This document shows, piece after piece, positions 24,887-33,199 of a stretch of 64,000 nt of DNA. The DNA lies in assembly GCF_019219825.1 (NCBI RefSeq), contig NZ_JAHUXH010000018.1:89243-153242 (forward strand), in the 5' to 3' direction. Every line of letters begins with the position of its first letter. Position 1 is the stretch's first letter. The position numbers were made by a program, and so were the translations under genes. Source of the stretch: Streptomyces sp. TRM70350 (GTDB taxonomy: Bacteria > Actinomycetota > Actinomycetes > Streptomycetales > Streptomycetaceae). The notes beneath the pieces are model-generated. The model had not been told where the DNA came from and did not search any database. It saw nothing but the letters and a program-made list of their open reading frames with translations.

Positions 24887-25438
24887 TCAGCCCGTCCGGC
24901 GGTTGCGGCGGCCGCCGAGCACCACGACGGCGACCCCGGCGGCACCGGCGAGGACCAGTCCGGTGATCGCGTGCGCCGTGTTGGGGCCGGTGCCGCGGGC
25001 GTCCACCGCGGCGAGGTCCGCCGTACCGCCGCCGCCCGCCCTGACGGGGGCGACCGGGGAGGCGTACGCGGACGGGGAGTCGGGGCCCGGCGGGGCACCG
25101 GCGAGGGTGAGGGGTGCCGTGAACGACTTGGGCCCGTCCTCGCCGTCGCAGGTGACGTTGACCTCGTAGGGCTGGTCCGGGCGGAGCGAGGAGCGGACGC
25201 GGGTCTCGCCGGTCAACAGGCCGTCCGAGCCGCTGAGCCGGGCGTCGGCGACGAAGGGGGCCGAGGCGGCGATGCCGGTGCGGCCCGTGCAGCCGGTCAC
25301 CCGCAGCGCGAGATCGCTGCCGGGGGCCGGGCGGGAGGGGCTGACCGAGACACCGCCGTCCGCCGCGTGTGCCGCCGGGGTGAGGGTGGCGGTGGCGGCC
25401 AGGACGCCCGTACAGAGAGTGAGTCGCAGTGAACCCAT
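24887..25438 (-). CDS. Secreted, C-terminally membrane-anchored protein paired with class F sortase
   Basis: A 183-aa protein with a signal peptide (AATATLTPAAHA), an Ig-like extracellular region with a CTGRTG...CDGEDG pair of Cys residues, a Ser/Pro/Gly linker, then a hydrophobic helix (AHAITGLVLAGAAGVAVVVL) and a basic tail GGRRNRRTG. The layout is that of a sortase substrate, but the usual LPxTG or LAxTG pentapeptide is absent; the nearest candidate is the ARGTGP segment just before the helix. GGAGG lies 6 bases before ATG 25438. It is co-transcribed with the sortase. Function is unknown. Confidence 0.82.
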   Translation of the reverse strand: MGSLRLTLCTGVLAATATLTPAAHAADGGVSVSPSRPAPGSDLALRVTGCTGRTGIAASAPFVADARLSGSDGLLTGETRVRSSLRPDQPYEVNVTCDGEDGPKSFTAPLTLAGAPPGPDSPSAYASPVAPVRAGGGGTADLAAVDARGTGPNTAHAITGLVLAGAAGVAVVVLGGRRNRRTG

Positions 25439-25584
25439 CGTGAACCTCCAGACACTCCTGGAGACTCCCCCGCAGGACCCGCCCCCGCATCCTCAGTGGG
25501 GGCGGGACTGCTCCGTACGGGTGGGTTTCCCCTGATATGCCCGGCGGGTGGTTTACGGGGGCGGATGTCCCGACCGGCAGGCGG

Positions 25585-26364
25585 CTACACGCGGTCCACG
25601 AGGTCCGCGATCGAGTCGACGATCTTCGACGGCCGGTACGGGAAGTCCTCGACCCGCTCGGGCCGGGTCAGGCCGGTCAGCACCAGGAAGGTCTGCATGC
25701 CGGCCTCCATGCCCGCCAGCACGTCGGTGTCCATCCGGTCGCCGATCATCGCGCTGGTCTCGGAGTGCGCGCCGATGGCGTTGAGGCCGGTGCGCATCAT
25801 CAGAGGGTTCGGCTTGCCCGCGAAGTAGGGCTTGCGGCCGGTCGCCTGGGTGATCAGCGCGGCGACGGCACCGGTCGCGGGGAGCGGGCCCTCGGCGGAG
25901 GGGCCGGTCTCGTCCGGGTTGGTGCAGATGAACCGGGCGCCGCCGAGGATGAGCCGTACGGCCTTGGTCATGGCCTCGAAGGAGTACGTCCGGGTCTCGC
26001 CGAGGACGACGTAGTCCGGCTCGTGGTCGGTGAGGATGTACCCGATGTCGTGCAGCGCCGTGGTCAGGCCCGCCTCGCCTATCACGTACGCCGAGCCGCC
26101 CGGCCGCTGGTCGTCCAGGAACTTGGCCGTGGCCAGCGCGGACGTCCAGATGTTCTCGATCGGCACGTCCAGGCCCATCCGGCTGAGCCGGGCGTGCAGG
26201 TCGCGTGGGGTGTACATGGAGTTGTTGGTGAGCACCAGGAAGGGCTTGCCGGACTCACGCAGCTTCTTGATGAAGGCGTCGGCCCCCGGGATCGGTACGC
26301 CCTCGTGGATCAGCACTCCGTCCATGTCGGTGAGCCATGACTCGATGGGCTTGCGGTCTGCCAT
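25585..26364 (-). CDS. HAD-IIA (NagD-like) phosphatase
   Basis: A 259-aa cytosolic haloacid-dehalogenase-fold phosphatase. Motif I is TDMDGVLIHEG, motif II is LTNNS, and motifs III/IV are in KPNPLMMRTG and MIGDRMDTDVLAGMEAGM. A C2-type (NagD) cap lies between motifs II and III. Members dephosphorylate nucleotides, sugar phosphates or p-nitrophenyl phosphate; the physiological substrate is unknown. ATG 26364 was kept, although GGAG is 12 bases upstream, longer than ideal. It is monocistronic. Confidence 0.92.
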   Translation of the reverse strand: MADRKPIESWLTDMDGVLIHEGVPIPGADAFIKKLRESGKPFLVLTNNSMYTPRDLHARLSRMGLDVPIENIWTSALATAKFLDDQRPGGSAYVIGEAGLTTALHDIGYILTDHEPDYVVLGETRTYSFEAMTKAVRLILGGARFICTNPDETGPSAEGPLPATGAVAALITQATGRKPYFAGKPNPLMMRTGLNAIGAHSETSAMIGDRMDTDVLAGMEAGMQTFLVLTGLTRPERVEDFPYRPSKIVDSIADLVDRV

Positions 26365-26673
26365 GTGCGTCGATCACTCCTGGCGTACGTGCGGGCTGAG
26401 CGGGGCGCCGGAACCACGGCGTACCGACGCCCCCAGCGTAGCGGCGCCGTGGACGGTGATGCCCTTGCCGTCGGAGGCCGAGCAGCTGCCGCCGCGGGCG
26501 GAGCGGGCGGTGGCGAGCAGGGCGCCGCGGTCGGTGGCGGCGTGGGCGAGCGCCCCAGAGGGACGCGACGCTGTATCCGTATCAATGTGCGGCTCCGCCG
26601 CGTGGGCGCGACCAGCCGCAACGGGCCCGCAGACCAACGACGACCAACCGCGGTACCAGGTGGCGCGGAGCGC
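26365..26673. other. Intergenic stretch without a convincing gene
   Basis: About 310 bp between two minus-strand genes. A short minus-strand frame covers most of it but has no ribosome site and no family resemblance. The only structured element seen is the second copy of the dispersed palindromic repeat (26585-26625). Confidence 0.6.
26585..26625 (-). repeat. Dispersed GC-rich palindromic element, copy B
   Basis: Reverse-oriented counterpart of the block near 23.03 kb. A 36-base exact match runs TCAATGTGCGGCTCCGCCGC then GTGGGCGCGACCAGCC. Confidence 0.7.
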
Positions 26674-27405
26674 TCAGCGCCGCCTCCGCACCAGCAGCAG
26701 GGCCCCGCCGGCGACGACCAGCAGGAAGGAGACGGCGACAAGGACACCGTGGGGCGTGGTGAGGCCGGTGCCGGCGAGTTCGTCGGCGAAGGGGAGGCGG
26801 CCGTCGGGGGCGGCGGAGGAGTCGTCGTCCGGCTCGGCGGCACCGCCCGAGTCGACCCGCACCCGGAACCGGTAGTCGTTCGACTGCCCGACCCAGTCAC
26901 CGTCGTCCTCGCGCCGCTGGACGACGGCCGCGTTGGCGGTGACGTCGTTCGGTACGGCGTCGGAGGTCATCGCCAGCCGCACCCGCACGGTCAGCGTCTG
27001 CCCGGGCGGCACGGTGAAGCCGGGGAACCCGTCGAACGCCCCGACGAGTTCGTCCCTGTCGGTCCGCTCGAACCGCACCGGACGCGGCCGCGCCCCCTCG
27101 TAGAACTCCAGCCGCGACTGCGTCGGCTTCAGCGCCCGCTCGCCGTCGACCAGCACGACGACCGGGTGGATGCCGGTGCAGGGGCTCTTGGTGGTGTTGG
27201 TGAGCTCGATGGACCACACCCCGTATCCGCCGCCGGCGTCGTAGGAGTCGGGGCCGCCGTGGATGCGGGTGGTGATCGGGAACTGCCGGTCGTCGGAGGC
27301 GGCGCAGTGGGGCCCGGCGGCCGCGTGCCCCGGCGACGCGGCTCCGCCGAGGAGGGCTGCCGCGGCCAGACAGAGGGAGAGGGGGACGGACGTGCACAGG
27401 CGCAT
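26674..27405 (-). CDS. Secreted surface protein with LAGTG sorting signal
   Basis: A 243-aa exported protein: signal peptide (LSLCLAAAALLGGAASPGHA), an Ig-like beta-sandwich of about 140 residues (TTRIHGGPDSYDAGGGYG, TNTTKSPCTGIHPVVVL), an acidic linker, then ELAGTGLTTP, a hydrophobic helix and the tail VRRRR. LAxTG followed by a helix and Arg tail is the signal cut by class E sortases in streptomycetes, as in chaplins. I chose ATG 27405, where the signal peptide starts; the frame is open further upstream without a site. A class E sortase gene is present 10 kb away. Ligand or partner unknown. Confidence 0.88.
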   Translation of the reverse strand: MRLCTSVPLSLCLAAAALLGGAASPGHAAAGPHCAASDDRQFPITTRIHGGPDSYDAGGGYGVWSIELTNTTKSPCTGIHPVVVLVDGERALKPTQSRLEFYEGARPRPVRFERTDRDELVGAFDGFPGFTVPPGQTLTVRVRLAMTSDAVPNDVTANAAVVQRREDDGDWVGQSNDYRFRVRVDSGGAAEPDDDSSAAPDGRLPFADELAGTGLTTPHGVLVAVSFLLVVAGGALLLVRRRR

Positions 27406-27540
27406 GAACCCATTCCGCGCCGGGCTTCGCCCTGCCCGCGAGGACACCGCGCCGTACGGCCCAACAGGTCCGCCCGATCGGGCAGGTGGCCCGAGCTGAC
27501 CCACCGGATCCGCCCAACCACCGGCAACACCCAGCCGCCC

Positions 27541-28674
27541 TCACCCCACCCCCTGCCCGAACAACGGCGCCAACAGCAACTGCGCCGCCCCCTCGGCGAC
27601 CGCACACCCCCCACCACCCGCGACCCGCACCGGCACCACCTGCTCCCCCGTACGCCGGGCGCGTTCGGCGAGAACCGCGGCGACTCCCCGTACGAACCGC
27701 TCCGGCTCCCCGGCGACGATCCGCCCGCCCAGCAGCACGAGATCGACATCGAGCAGCGCGACCAGGTTGCTCGCCCCGACCCCCAGCACCCGCGCCGCCT
27801 CCGCCACGTCCCCGCGCGCCACCGCGGCCAGACACAGCGCCTCGACGCACCCCCGGTTCCCGCACCCGCACACCGGCCCGTCCAGCTGCACGACCTGATG
27901 CCCGAACTCCCCCGCCCCGGTCCGGGCCCCGCGATGGACCGCACCCCCGATCACCAGTCCGCATCCGAGCCCGGCCGCGAAGTGCAGGTACGCGAAGGAC
28001 CCGCCCTCACCCGCCACCGACAGCCCCAGCGCGGCGGCGTTCGTGTCCTTGTCGACCACCACCGGCATGCCCAGCCGCCGCTCCAGCACATCGCGCAGCG
28101 GAAACCCGTCCCACTCCGGAAACCCGGTGACCCGGTGCAGCACCCCACGGACGTGATCGAGCGGCCCGGGCAGGGCGACCCCGACCCCGGGCAACGACCG
28201 GACGTCGGCCGCCGACTCGCCCCCGAGGAGCTCCGCGACGAGGGCCACCACCTGACCCACCACGGCCTCGGCGCCCGCCCCGAGGTCCATCGCCGTCCGG
28301 CGCTCGTCCACCACCGCACCCGCGAGATCGACCAGCACCGCCCGCAGCTCGTCCCGGTCCAGATGCACCCCCACGGCGTGCCCGGCCTCCGGCACCAGCC
28401 GCAGCACCGTCCGCGGCTTGCCCCCCGTCGACACCAGCCGCCCGGCCTCGACCGCCAGCCCCTCGTCCCGCAACCGTCCGGTGATCTTGCTGACGGCCTG
28501 CGGAGTCAGCCCGGTCCGTTCGGCGAGCTCCAGCCGGCTGACGCCCTCCGCCCCGGCCCGGCGCAGCAGACCGAGCACGAGCGCGGCGTTGTGGCTGCGC
28601 ACCGCCAGCAGATTCGCCCCTTGCCGCAAGCCCTCGCGCGTGCCCGCCCCGGTGGTGGTGTTCGGCCTGTTCAC
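27541..28674 (-). CDS. ROK-family transcriptional repressor
   Basis: A 377-aa sugar-responsive regulator: N-terminal winged helix (VSRLELAERTGLTPQAVSKITGRL) and a ROK kinase-like domain with VGVALPGPLD, the DKDTNAAALG segment and the zinc motif CGCGNRGCVEA. I prefer GTG 28674 with GAGAGGA and GGCAGG upstream over the ATG at 28740, which lies inside the divergent gene. It is transcribed away from the Gfo/Idh oxidoreductase; the 55-bp gap holds a 27-bp near-perfect palindrome, most simply its operator. It probably senses a sugar or sugar phosphate and controls the divergent oxidoreductase pair and itself. Confidence 0.9.
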   Translation of the reverse strand: MNRPNTTTGAGTREGLRQGANLLAVRSHNAALVLGLLRRAGAEGVSRLELAERTGLTPQAVSKITGRLRDEGLAVEAGRLVSTGGKPRTVLRLVPEAGHAVGVHLDRDELRAVLVDLAGAVVDERRTAMDLGAGAEAVVGQVVALVAELLGGESAADVRSLPGVGVALPGPLDHVRGVLHRVTGFPEWDGFPLRDVLERRLGMPVVVDKDTNAAALGLSVAGEGGSFAYLHFAAGLGCGLVIGGAVHRGARTGAGEFGHQVVQLDGPVCGCGNRGCVEALCLAAVARGDVAEAARVLGVGASNLVALLDVDLVLLGGRIVAGEPERFVRGVAAVLAERARRTGEQVVPVRVAGGGGCAVAEGAAQLLLAPLFGQGVG

Positions 28675-28697
28675 CCTGCCATTGTCCTCTCCGCTTG

Positions 28698-28724
28698 CAC
28701 TTTGGCAACAGCGTTGCGAAAGTG
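28698..28724. promoter_or_regulatory. 27-bp palindromic operator between ROK regulator and oxidoreductase
   Basis: The two arms CACTTTGGCAAC and GTTGCGAAAGTG are complementary at all but one position around a three-base centre. The site ends 5 bases before the oxidoreductase ATG and 23 bases before the ROK GTG, so bound protein would block both. ROK proteins typically bind such long A/T-edged palindromes. Confidence 0.75.
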
Positions 28725-28729
28725 GACGC

Positions 28730-29809
28730 ATGACTGGCACACCCCCTGGCTCGCCCCTCCGCGTCGGCCTCGTCGGCTACGGCCTCGCGGGCTCCGTCTT
28801 CCACGCCCCGCTGATCGCCGCCACCGAGGGCCTCACCCTGGACACAGTGGTCACCTCGAACGCCGAGCGGCAGGAGCAGGCCCGCACCGAGCACCCCGGC
28901 GTACGGGTCGCCGCCACCCCGGACGAGCTGTTCGAGCATGCCGAGGACCTGGACCTGATCGTCGTCGCGTCCCCGAACAGGACGCACGTCCCCCTCGCCA
29001 CCACCGCCCTGAAGTCCGGCCTCCCGGTGGTCGTCGACAAGCCCGTCGCCGGCACCGCGGCCGAGGCCCGCGAGCTGGCCGCCCTCGCCGACGAGCGCGG
29101 CCTGCTCCTGTCCGTCTTCCAGAACCGCCGCTGGGACAACGACTTCCTGACCCTGCGCCGGCTCCTCGCCGAGGGCGAGCTGGGCGACGTATGGCGCTTC
29201 GAGTCCCGCTTCGAGCGGTGGCGGCCGCAGCCCAAGGGCGGCTGGCGGGAGTCCGGCGACCCCGCAGAGATCGGAGGTCTGCTGTACGACCTCGGCAGCC
29301 ACGTCGTCGACCAGGCACTGGTCCTCTTCGGCCCCGCCACCTCCGTCTACGCCGAGGCCGACATCCGCCGCCCGGGCGCCGAGACGGACGACGACACCTT
29401 CATCGCTCTCACGCACGCCGGCGGCGTCCGCTCGCACCTCCACGTCTCCGCGACGACCGCCCAGCTCGGCCCGCGTTTCCGGGTGCTGGGCTCGCAGGCG
29501 GGCTACGTCAAGTACGGCCTCGACCCGCAGGAGGCGGCCCTCCGGGACGGTCGGCGCCCCGGCCCCGGCTGGGGCACGGAACCCGAGTCGCTGTGGGGCC
29601 GGATCGGCTCCGGCGAGTCCCCGCTGACCGGCGGCGGCCGCCCGCTGCGCACCCTGCCCGGCGACTACCCCGCCTACTACGCCGCGATCGCCGCCGCCCT
29701 GCGCGACGGCGCCCCCAACCCGGTGACCGCCCTGGAGGCGGCCGCCGCCCTCGACGTACTGGAAGCGGCCCGCCGTTCGGCCCGAGACGGAGTGACGGTG
29801 ACCCTGTGA
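28730..29809 (+). CDS. Gfo/Idh/MocA-family NAD(P)-dependent oxidoreductase
   Basis: A 359-aa sugar dehydrogenase-like enzyme. Rossmann motif VGYGLAGSVFHAPLI, the catalytic-site VVDKPVAGTAAEA (KP motif) and the RRWDNDFLTL and GGLLYDLGSHVVDQAL blocks define the family. Substrates are usually cyclic polyols or sugars. ATG 28730 directly follows the palindrome. Its stop overlaps the GTG of the next gene (GTGA). Regulation by the divergent ROK protein is strongly suggested by the site position. Confidence 0.93.
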   Translation: MTGTPPGSPLRVGLVGYGLAGSVFHAPLIAATEGLTLDTVVTSNAERQEQARTEHPGVRVAATPDELFEHAEDLDLIVVASPNRTHVPLATTALKSGLPVVVDKPVAGTAAEARELAALADERGLLLSVFQNRRWDNDFLTLRRLLAEGELGDVWRFESRFERWRPQPKGGWRESGDPAEIGGLLYDLGSHVVDQALVLFGPATSVYAEADIRRPGAETDDDTFIALTHAGGVRSHLHVSATTAQLGPRFRVLGSQAGYVKYGLDPQEAALRDGRRPGPGWGTEPESLWGRIGSGESPLTGGGRPLRTLPGDYPAYYAAIAAALRDGAPNPVTALEAAAALDVLEAARRSARDGVTVTL

Positions 29810-30321
29810 CCAACAGCCACAAGTCCGCGATGACCCCGAAGATCGCCCCCGAACTGACGCCCACCGTCGAGGAGTTGGAGGCGCAGGAACGCCGTCTGGT
29901 GTTCCGGCAGTTCACCTGCGACGACGCCTGGGCGCTCGGCTCGCTGCTGGTGGAACTGGCCCGGGAGCGCCAGGCCCCGGTCGCCGTCGACATCCACCGC
30001 GCCGGACAGCAGCTCTTCCACGCCGCCCTGCCCGGCTCCACCCCCGACAACGACGCCTGGATCGCCCGCAAGCGCCGGGTGGTGGAGCGCTACGGCTCCG
30101 CGTCGTACCTGGTCGGCGCCCGCTTCCGGGCCAAGGGCACGACGTTCGAGGAGTCCTCCCGCCTGGACCCCGACACCTACGCCGCCCACGGCGGCTCCTT
30201 CCCGATCACCGTGGAGGGTGTGGGCGTCGTCGGCGCGGTGACGGTCTCCGGGCTCCCGCAGCTCCAGGACCACCGCCTGGTGGTGGAGGCGCTGGAGCAC
30301 TTCCTGGGCGATCGGGAATGA
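29806..30321 (+). CDS. Heme-degrading domain (UPF0303/HbpS-like) protein
   Basis: A 171-aa protein of the GlcG/HbpS-like family (UPF0303): VFRQFTCDDAWALGSLLVELA, VAVDIHRAGQQLFHAALPG and GGSFPITVEGVGVVGAVTVSG. The fold binds small ligands or haem; enzymatic activity is not established for this subgroup. I chose GTG 29806, which overlaps the upstream stop and so is coupled; ATG 29830 is an alternative 8 residues in, without a ribosome site. Co-transcribed with the Gfo/Idh oxidoreductase. Confidence 0.87.
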   Translation: MTNSHKSAMTPKIAPELTPTVEELEAQERRLVFRQFTCDDAWALGSLLVELARERQAPVAVDIHRAGQQLFHAALPGSTPDNDAWIARKRRVVERYGSASYLVGARFRAKGTTFEESSRLDPDTYAAHGGSFPITVEGVGVVGAVTVSGLPQLQDHRLVVEALEHFLGDRE

Positions 30322-30423
30322 GATCCCGGACGCCCACGTCCTGACCCGGGCCGGGATTATCCCGAGCGGCCCTCCGGTTGGCACACCCGTATCAGCCGTC
30401 ACGGCAACCGGAGGGATCGCGCC

Positions 30424-31299
30424 ATGAACAACCCCGTAGCCTCGCTGAAGGAGCGGCTGGGACGGTACGGCATCTGGAGCGTGGGCCTGCGCTCGGAGGA
30501 CCCCGCCCGCCGCGCCGAGCTCGACGCGGCGGCCGCCGAGCTGGAGGAACTGGGCTTCGGTGCGCTCTGGCTGGGCGGCAACAGCTCCGCCGCCAACGCC
30601 GCCCCCCTTCTCCACGCCACCAAGAGCATCACCGTCGGGACCAGCATCCAGAGCATCTGGCAGTACGGGGCCGAGGACAGCGCTGCGGCGTTCGCCGACG
30701 TGGAGGCGGCCCACCCCGGCCGCTTCGTCCTGGGCCTCGGCGTCAGCCACGCGAAGCTCGCGGAACAGTACCGGCGCCCGTACTCGGCCCTCGTCGCCCA
30801 CCTCGACGCCCTGGACGCGGCCGGGGTACCCGCCGAGCGCCGTGTCCTGGCCGCACTCGGCCCGAAGACCCTGGAACTCGCCCGGGACCGCGCGGCCGGC
30901 GCGATCCCGTACCTGGTCACACCGGAGCACACGGCATACGCCCGGGAGATCCTGGGCCAGGCCCCGCTCCTCGCCCCTGAGGTGAAGGTCGTCCTGGAAC
31001 GGGACCCGGCCCGGGCCCGCAGGGTGGCCCGGGAGTACCTGGCCCTGTATCTGTCGCTCCCGAACTACACGAACAACTTCCTCCGCCACGGCTTCACCGA
31101 GTCGGACCTGGTGGACGGCGGCAGCGACCGCCTGATCGACGCGGTGTTCGCATGGGGCGACGACAACCGCGTCCGGGAACGCGTCGCGGCGTTCCACACG
31201 GCGGGCGCGGACCATGTGGCGCTCCAGGTCGTGGACGAGAGCCCGCACGACACCCTGCCGAGCGAGGCGTGGCGCCGCCTCGCCGATCTACTGGCGTGA
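30424..31299 (+). CDS. LLM-class F420-dependent oxidoreductase
   Basis: A 291-aa luciferase-like enzyme of the F420-type subgroup: YGIWSVGLRSE, LEELGFGALWLGGN, ITVGTSIQSIWQY and FVLGLGVSHAKLAEQYRRPYSAL. The start ATG has CCGGAGGGATCG 3-10 bases upstream, a very good site. About 100 bp separate it from the upstream gene, so it probably has its own promoter. The substrate is unknown; this family reduces or oxidises a wide range of metabolites using deazaflavin. Confidence 0.92.
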   Translation: MNNPVASLKERLGRYGIWSVGLRSEDPARRAELDAAAAELEELGFGALWLGGNSSAANAAPLLHATKSITVGTSIQSIWQYGAEDSAAAFADVEAAHPGRFVLGLGVSHAKLAEQYRRPYSALVAHLDALDAAGVPAERRVLAALGPKTLELARDRAAGAIPYLVTPEHTAYAREILGQAPLLAPEVKVVLERDPARARRVAREYLALYLSLPNYTNNFLRHGFTESDLVDGGSDRLIDAVFAWGDDNRVRERVAAFHTAGADHVALQVVDESPHDTLPSEAWRRLADLLA

Positions 31300-31463
31300 G
31301 CGTATGGCGTGAGCGAAACGCACGGAATGGCACCTTGTGAGGGATTTCACGAGGGAAGGGCTGGACTGGCACTCGGCGCAGACTTAGTTTCCCTAAAAGA
31401 GCAATGCGAGCCTGCCAGGCGAGTGACCTCGCGGACGGCCGCCCGTGCCCGGAAGGTGGACAA

Positions 31464-31892
31464 GTGAGCGAAGACGCCGTGTGGGTCCGGGGCGTGACCG
31501 GCATCCAACTGCACCATGTCACCGATCTCCAAGACGCGCGCCGGTTCCTGGGCAACGCCGTCATGGCGCTGAGCGCCGCCCATGTGAGAACCGGCGACAC
31601 CAGGTTCTCCGGTCTCGCCGACCAGCTCAAGGCAATGGTCGCCGCAACGCGCGACCTGGAGGGCCAGGCCCGCGAGAGCATGCAGCGGCTGCACGCCACG
31701 GACCCGGAGCGGTTCGTGCGCTGCCGGGAGGGCGAGGAGCCCTGGCCGGACGAGCTCCAGGCGGGCTTCATCCCCCGCCACACCTGCCGGGACGAGTGCC
31801 TCTACCACGACCACGACGTGCTGGACGGCATCCTGCAGTGCACCTGCGGCCGTCCCCCGTGCCGCGCGTGCGCCATCGCGGGCGCACCCTGA
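31464..31892 (+). CDS. Hypothetical protein with Cys/His-rich tail
   Basis: A 142-aa protein of no recognised family. It starts at GTG 31464 with GGAAGGTGGA just upstream. The first 90 residues are helical (LQDARRFLGNAVMALSAAH, LADQLKAMVAATRDLEG). The tail has CRDECLYHDHD and CTCGRPPCRAC, seven Cys plus His residues that could bind zinc or iron. It is monocistronic and followed by a terminator-like hairpin. Coding is supported by codon bias and ribosome site. Confidence 0.75.
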   Translation: MSEDAVWVRGVTGIQLHHVTDLQDARRFLGNAVMALSAAHVRTGDTRFSGLADQLKAMVAATRDLEGQARESMQRLHATDPERFVRCREGEEPWPDELQAGFIPRHTCRDECLYHDHDVLDGILQCTCGRPPCRACAIAGAP

Positions 31893-31902
31893 CACGCCGA
31901 CG

Positions 31903-31929
31903 CCTGTCCGGCAGATCATGCCGGACAGG
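31903..31929 (+). terminator. Terminator-like hairpin
   Basis: A perfect 10-bp stem CCTGTCCGGC / GCCGGACAGG with a 7-base loop lies 11 bases after the stop of the Cys-rich hypothetical gene. No U tract follows, as is common in Streptomyces. Confidence 0.65.
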
Positions 31930-32136
31930 TACGGGCGAACCGCGGTCCCGGCAAGGTCAACCACCCGCATCACCGCCTGGCCGCGGTCCGGGGTGACGCC
32001 CCGGGCATCTCCAACTCGCCTTGACACGCCGTCGTCGGAGGCGTTGCCTGGAATGTGAGGCAGCCTTTTCACGGTGTGCCCAGACCGACCAGATCCGCGC
32101 CCATGGCCAACGGCCGGAAGCGAGCGGCGAAGACTC

Positions 32137-32415
32137 ATGGCGACGTACGAGTATTTCTGCAATCGCTGCGGTTCGTTCGACGTGAAGCGGCCCATCGGCA
32201 CCGCGTCGGCCGACGAGGTCTGCCCGCGGTGCTCGAATACGGCTCGGCGCGTGTACACCTCCCCTGGAACTGCCTTCACGTCGCCCGCGGTCGCGGGCCT
32301 GCGCGAGCGGGAGGAAGCGTCTCGGGAAAACCCCGCGGTGGTCACGCGGGTGCCTCCCAAGGAGGCAGCGCCGAGGCCGACTCATCCGGCCCACGCCCGG
32401 CTTCCCCGGCCCTGA
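32137..32415 (+). CDS. fmdB: FmdB-family zinc-ribbon protein
   Basis: A 92-aa regulatory-type protein with the FmdB zinc ribbon: TYEYFCNRCG and VCPRCSNTARRVYTSPG, four Cys in CxxC pairs. The remainder is a disordered charged tail. FmdB proteins accompany formamidase and acetamidase genes, and this one is followed by an amide channel gene and formamidase. ATG 32137 was chosen since the ribbon begins there; the ribosome site is weak (GGCGAAG). It is the first gene of the amide-use operon. Confidence 0.88.
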   Translation: MATYEYFCNRCGSFDVKRPIGTASADEVCPRCSNTARRVYTSPGTAFTSPAVAGLREREEASRENPAVVTRVPPKEAAPRPTHPAHARLPRP

Positions 32416-32481
32416 CCGGGAAGTCGCGGACCGGCCGGTACGCCCTTCCGGGAAGGGCGAGTTATCGGGAGGTGTGTCCCT

Positions 32482-33129
32482 TTGGCCAATGTCGGGCTTC
32501 TCTTCGTGGGCGCGGTGCTGTTCCTGAACGGGCTGATGCTGCTGGGGAAGGTGGACAGCCGGGCAGCCGCCATATTCAATCTGTTCGTGGGCGGGCTTCA
32601 GGTCCTCACCCCCACCTATCTCATCATCGCCGCGAACCAGGATCCCGAGCGCATTCTGCTGGCCTCGGGCATCTTCCTCTTCGGTTTCACCTACCTGTAT
32701 GTAGGAATCGGGCTGCTGATGGGGCTCGACACGACCGGCGTGGGCTATTACTCGCTGTTCGTGTCGATCGTGGCCCTGGGTTATTCCTTCGTCAGCTTCC
32801 GGCAGTTCGGCGACCAGCCGTTCGGAGTCATATGGCTCTACTGGACGTTCCTCTGGTTCCTCTTCTTCCTGCTCCTGGGACTGAAACTGGAGAAGCTGAC
32901 GACTTACGTCGGCTGGGTGACCGCGATCGAGGGCTGGGTGACCGGCGTCATACCGGCGTTCCTGCTGCTGTCCGGTTACTGGGTCGCGGAGAACTTCTAC
33001 GAGATCGCGATCGCACTGGGCGCGTTCGGCGTGCTGACCTTCGGCGGGCTGTGGTTCGCACTGCGCCACAGGCGGCCCGGCAAGCCCACGGAGGAGTACG
33101 GCGCTTACCCGGCCGGCAGCCACGGCTAG
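32482..33129 (+). CDS. amiS: AmiS/UreI-family amide or urea channel
   Basis: A 215-aa membrane protein with six to seven hydrophobic helices and the family motif VGLLFVGAVLFLNGLMLLG; the FWLLFFLLLGLK-like segment and IEGWVTGVIPAFLLL fit AmiS/UreI. It starts at TTG 32482 with GGGAGGTG upstream. Such channels let short amides or urea pass the membrane. It sits between fmdB and the formamidase gene, so it probably supplies formamide to the enzyme. Confidence 0.92.
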   Translation: MANVGLLFVGAVLFLNGLMLLGKVDSRAAAIFNLFVGGLQVLTPTYLIIAANQDPERILLASGIFLFGFTYLYVGIGLLMGLDTTGVGYYSLFVSIVALGYSFVSFRQFGDQPFGVIWLYWTFLWFLFFLLLGLKLEKLTTYVGWVTAIEGWVTGVIPAFLLLSGYWVAENFYEIAIALGAFGVLTFGGLWFALRHRRPGKPTEEYGAYPAGSHG

Positions 33130-33199
33130 TCCCTTGGCGCCACCTCGTACCGCTCACCACATACACCCCACCACATACAAAGGAACACGAGGGATTCAC

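Noticed and set aside
26374..26637. Minus-strand gene of 87 codons between the HAD and LAGTG genes
   Set aside because: No ribosome site, no family resemblance, and part of it is the dispersed palindromic repeat.
26365..30321. A single open frame of over 1300 codons on the plus strand
   Set aside because: It runs through well-supported genes on the other strand and in another frame; its composition (His/Arg/Pro/Gly-rich) is that of a GC-rich shadow. Only its last 171 codons are a real gene.
32021..32056. Strong sigma-70 promoter before fmdB
   Set aside because: TTGACA is present but no acceptable -10 box lies at 16-18 bases, so I did not list it.
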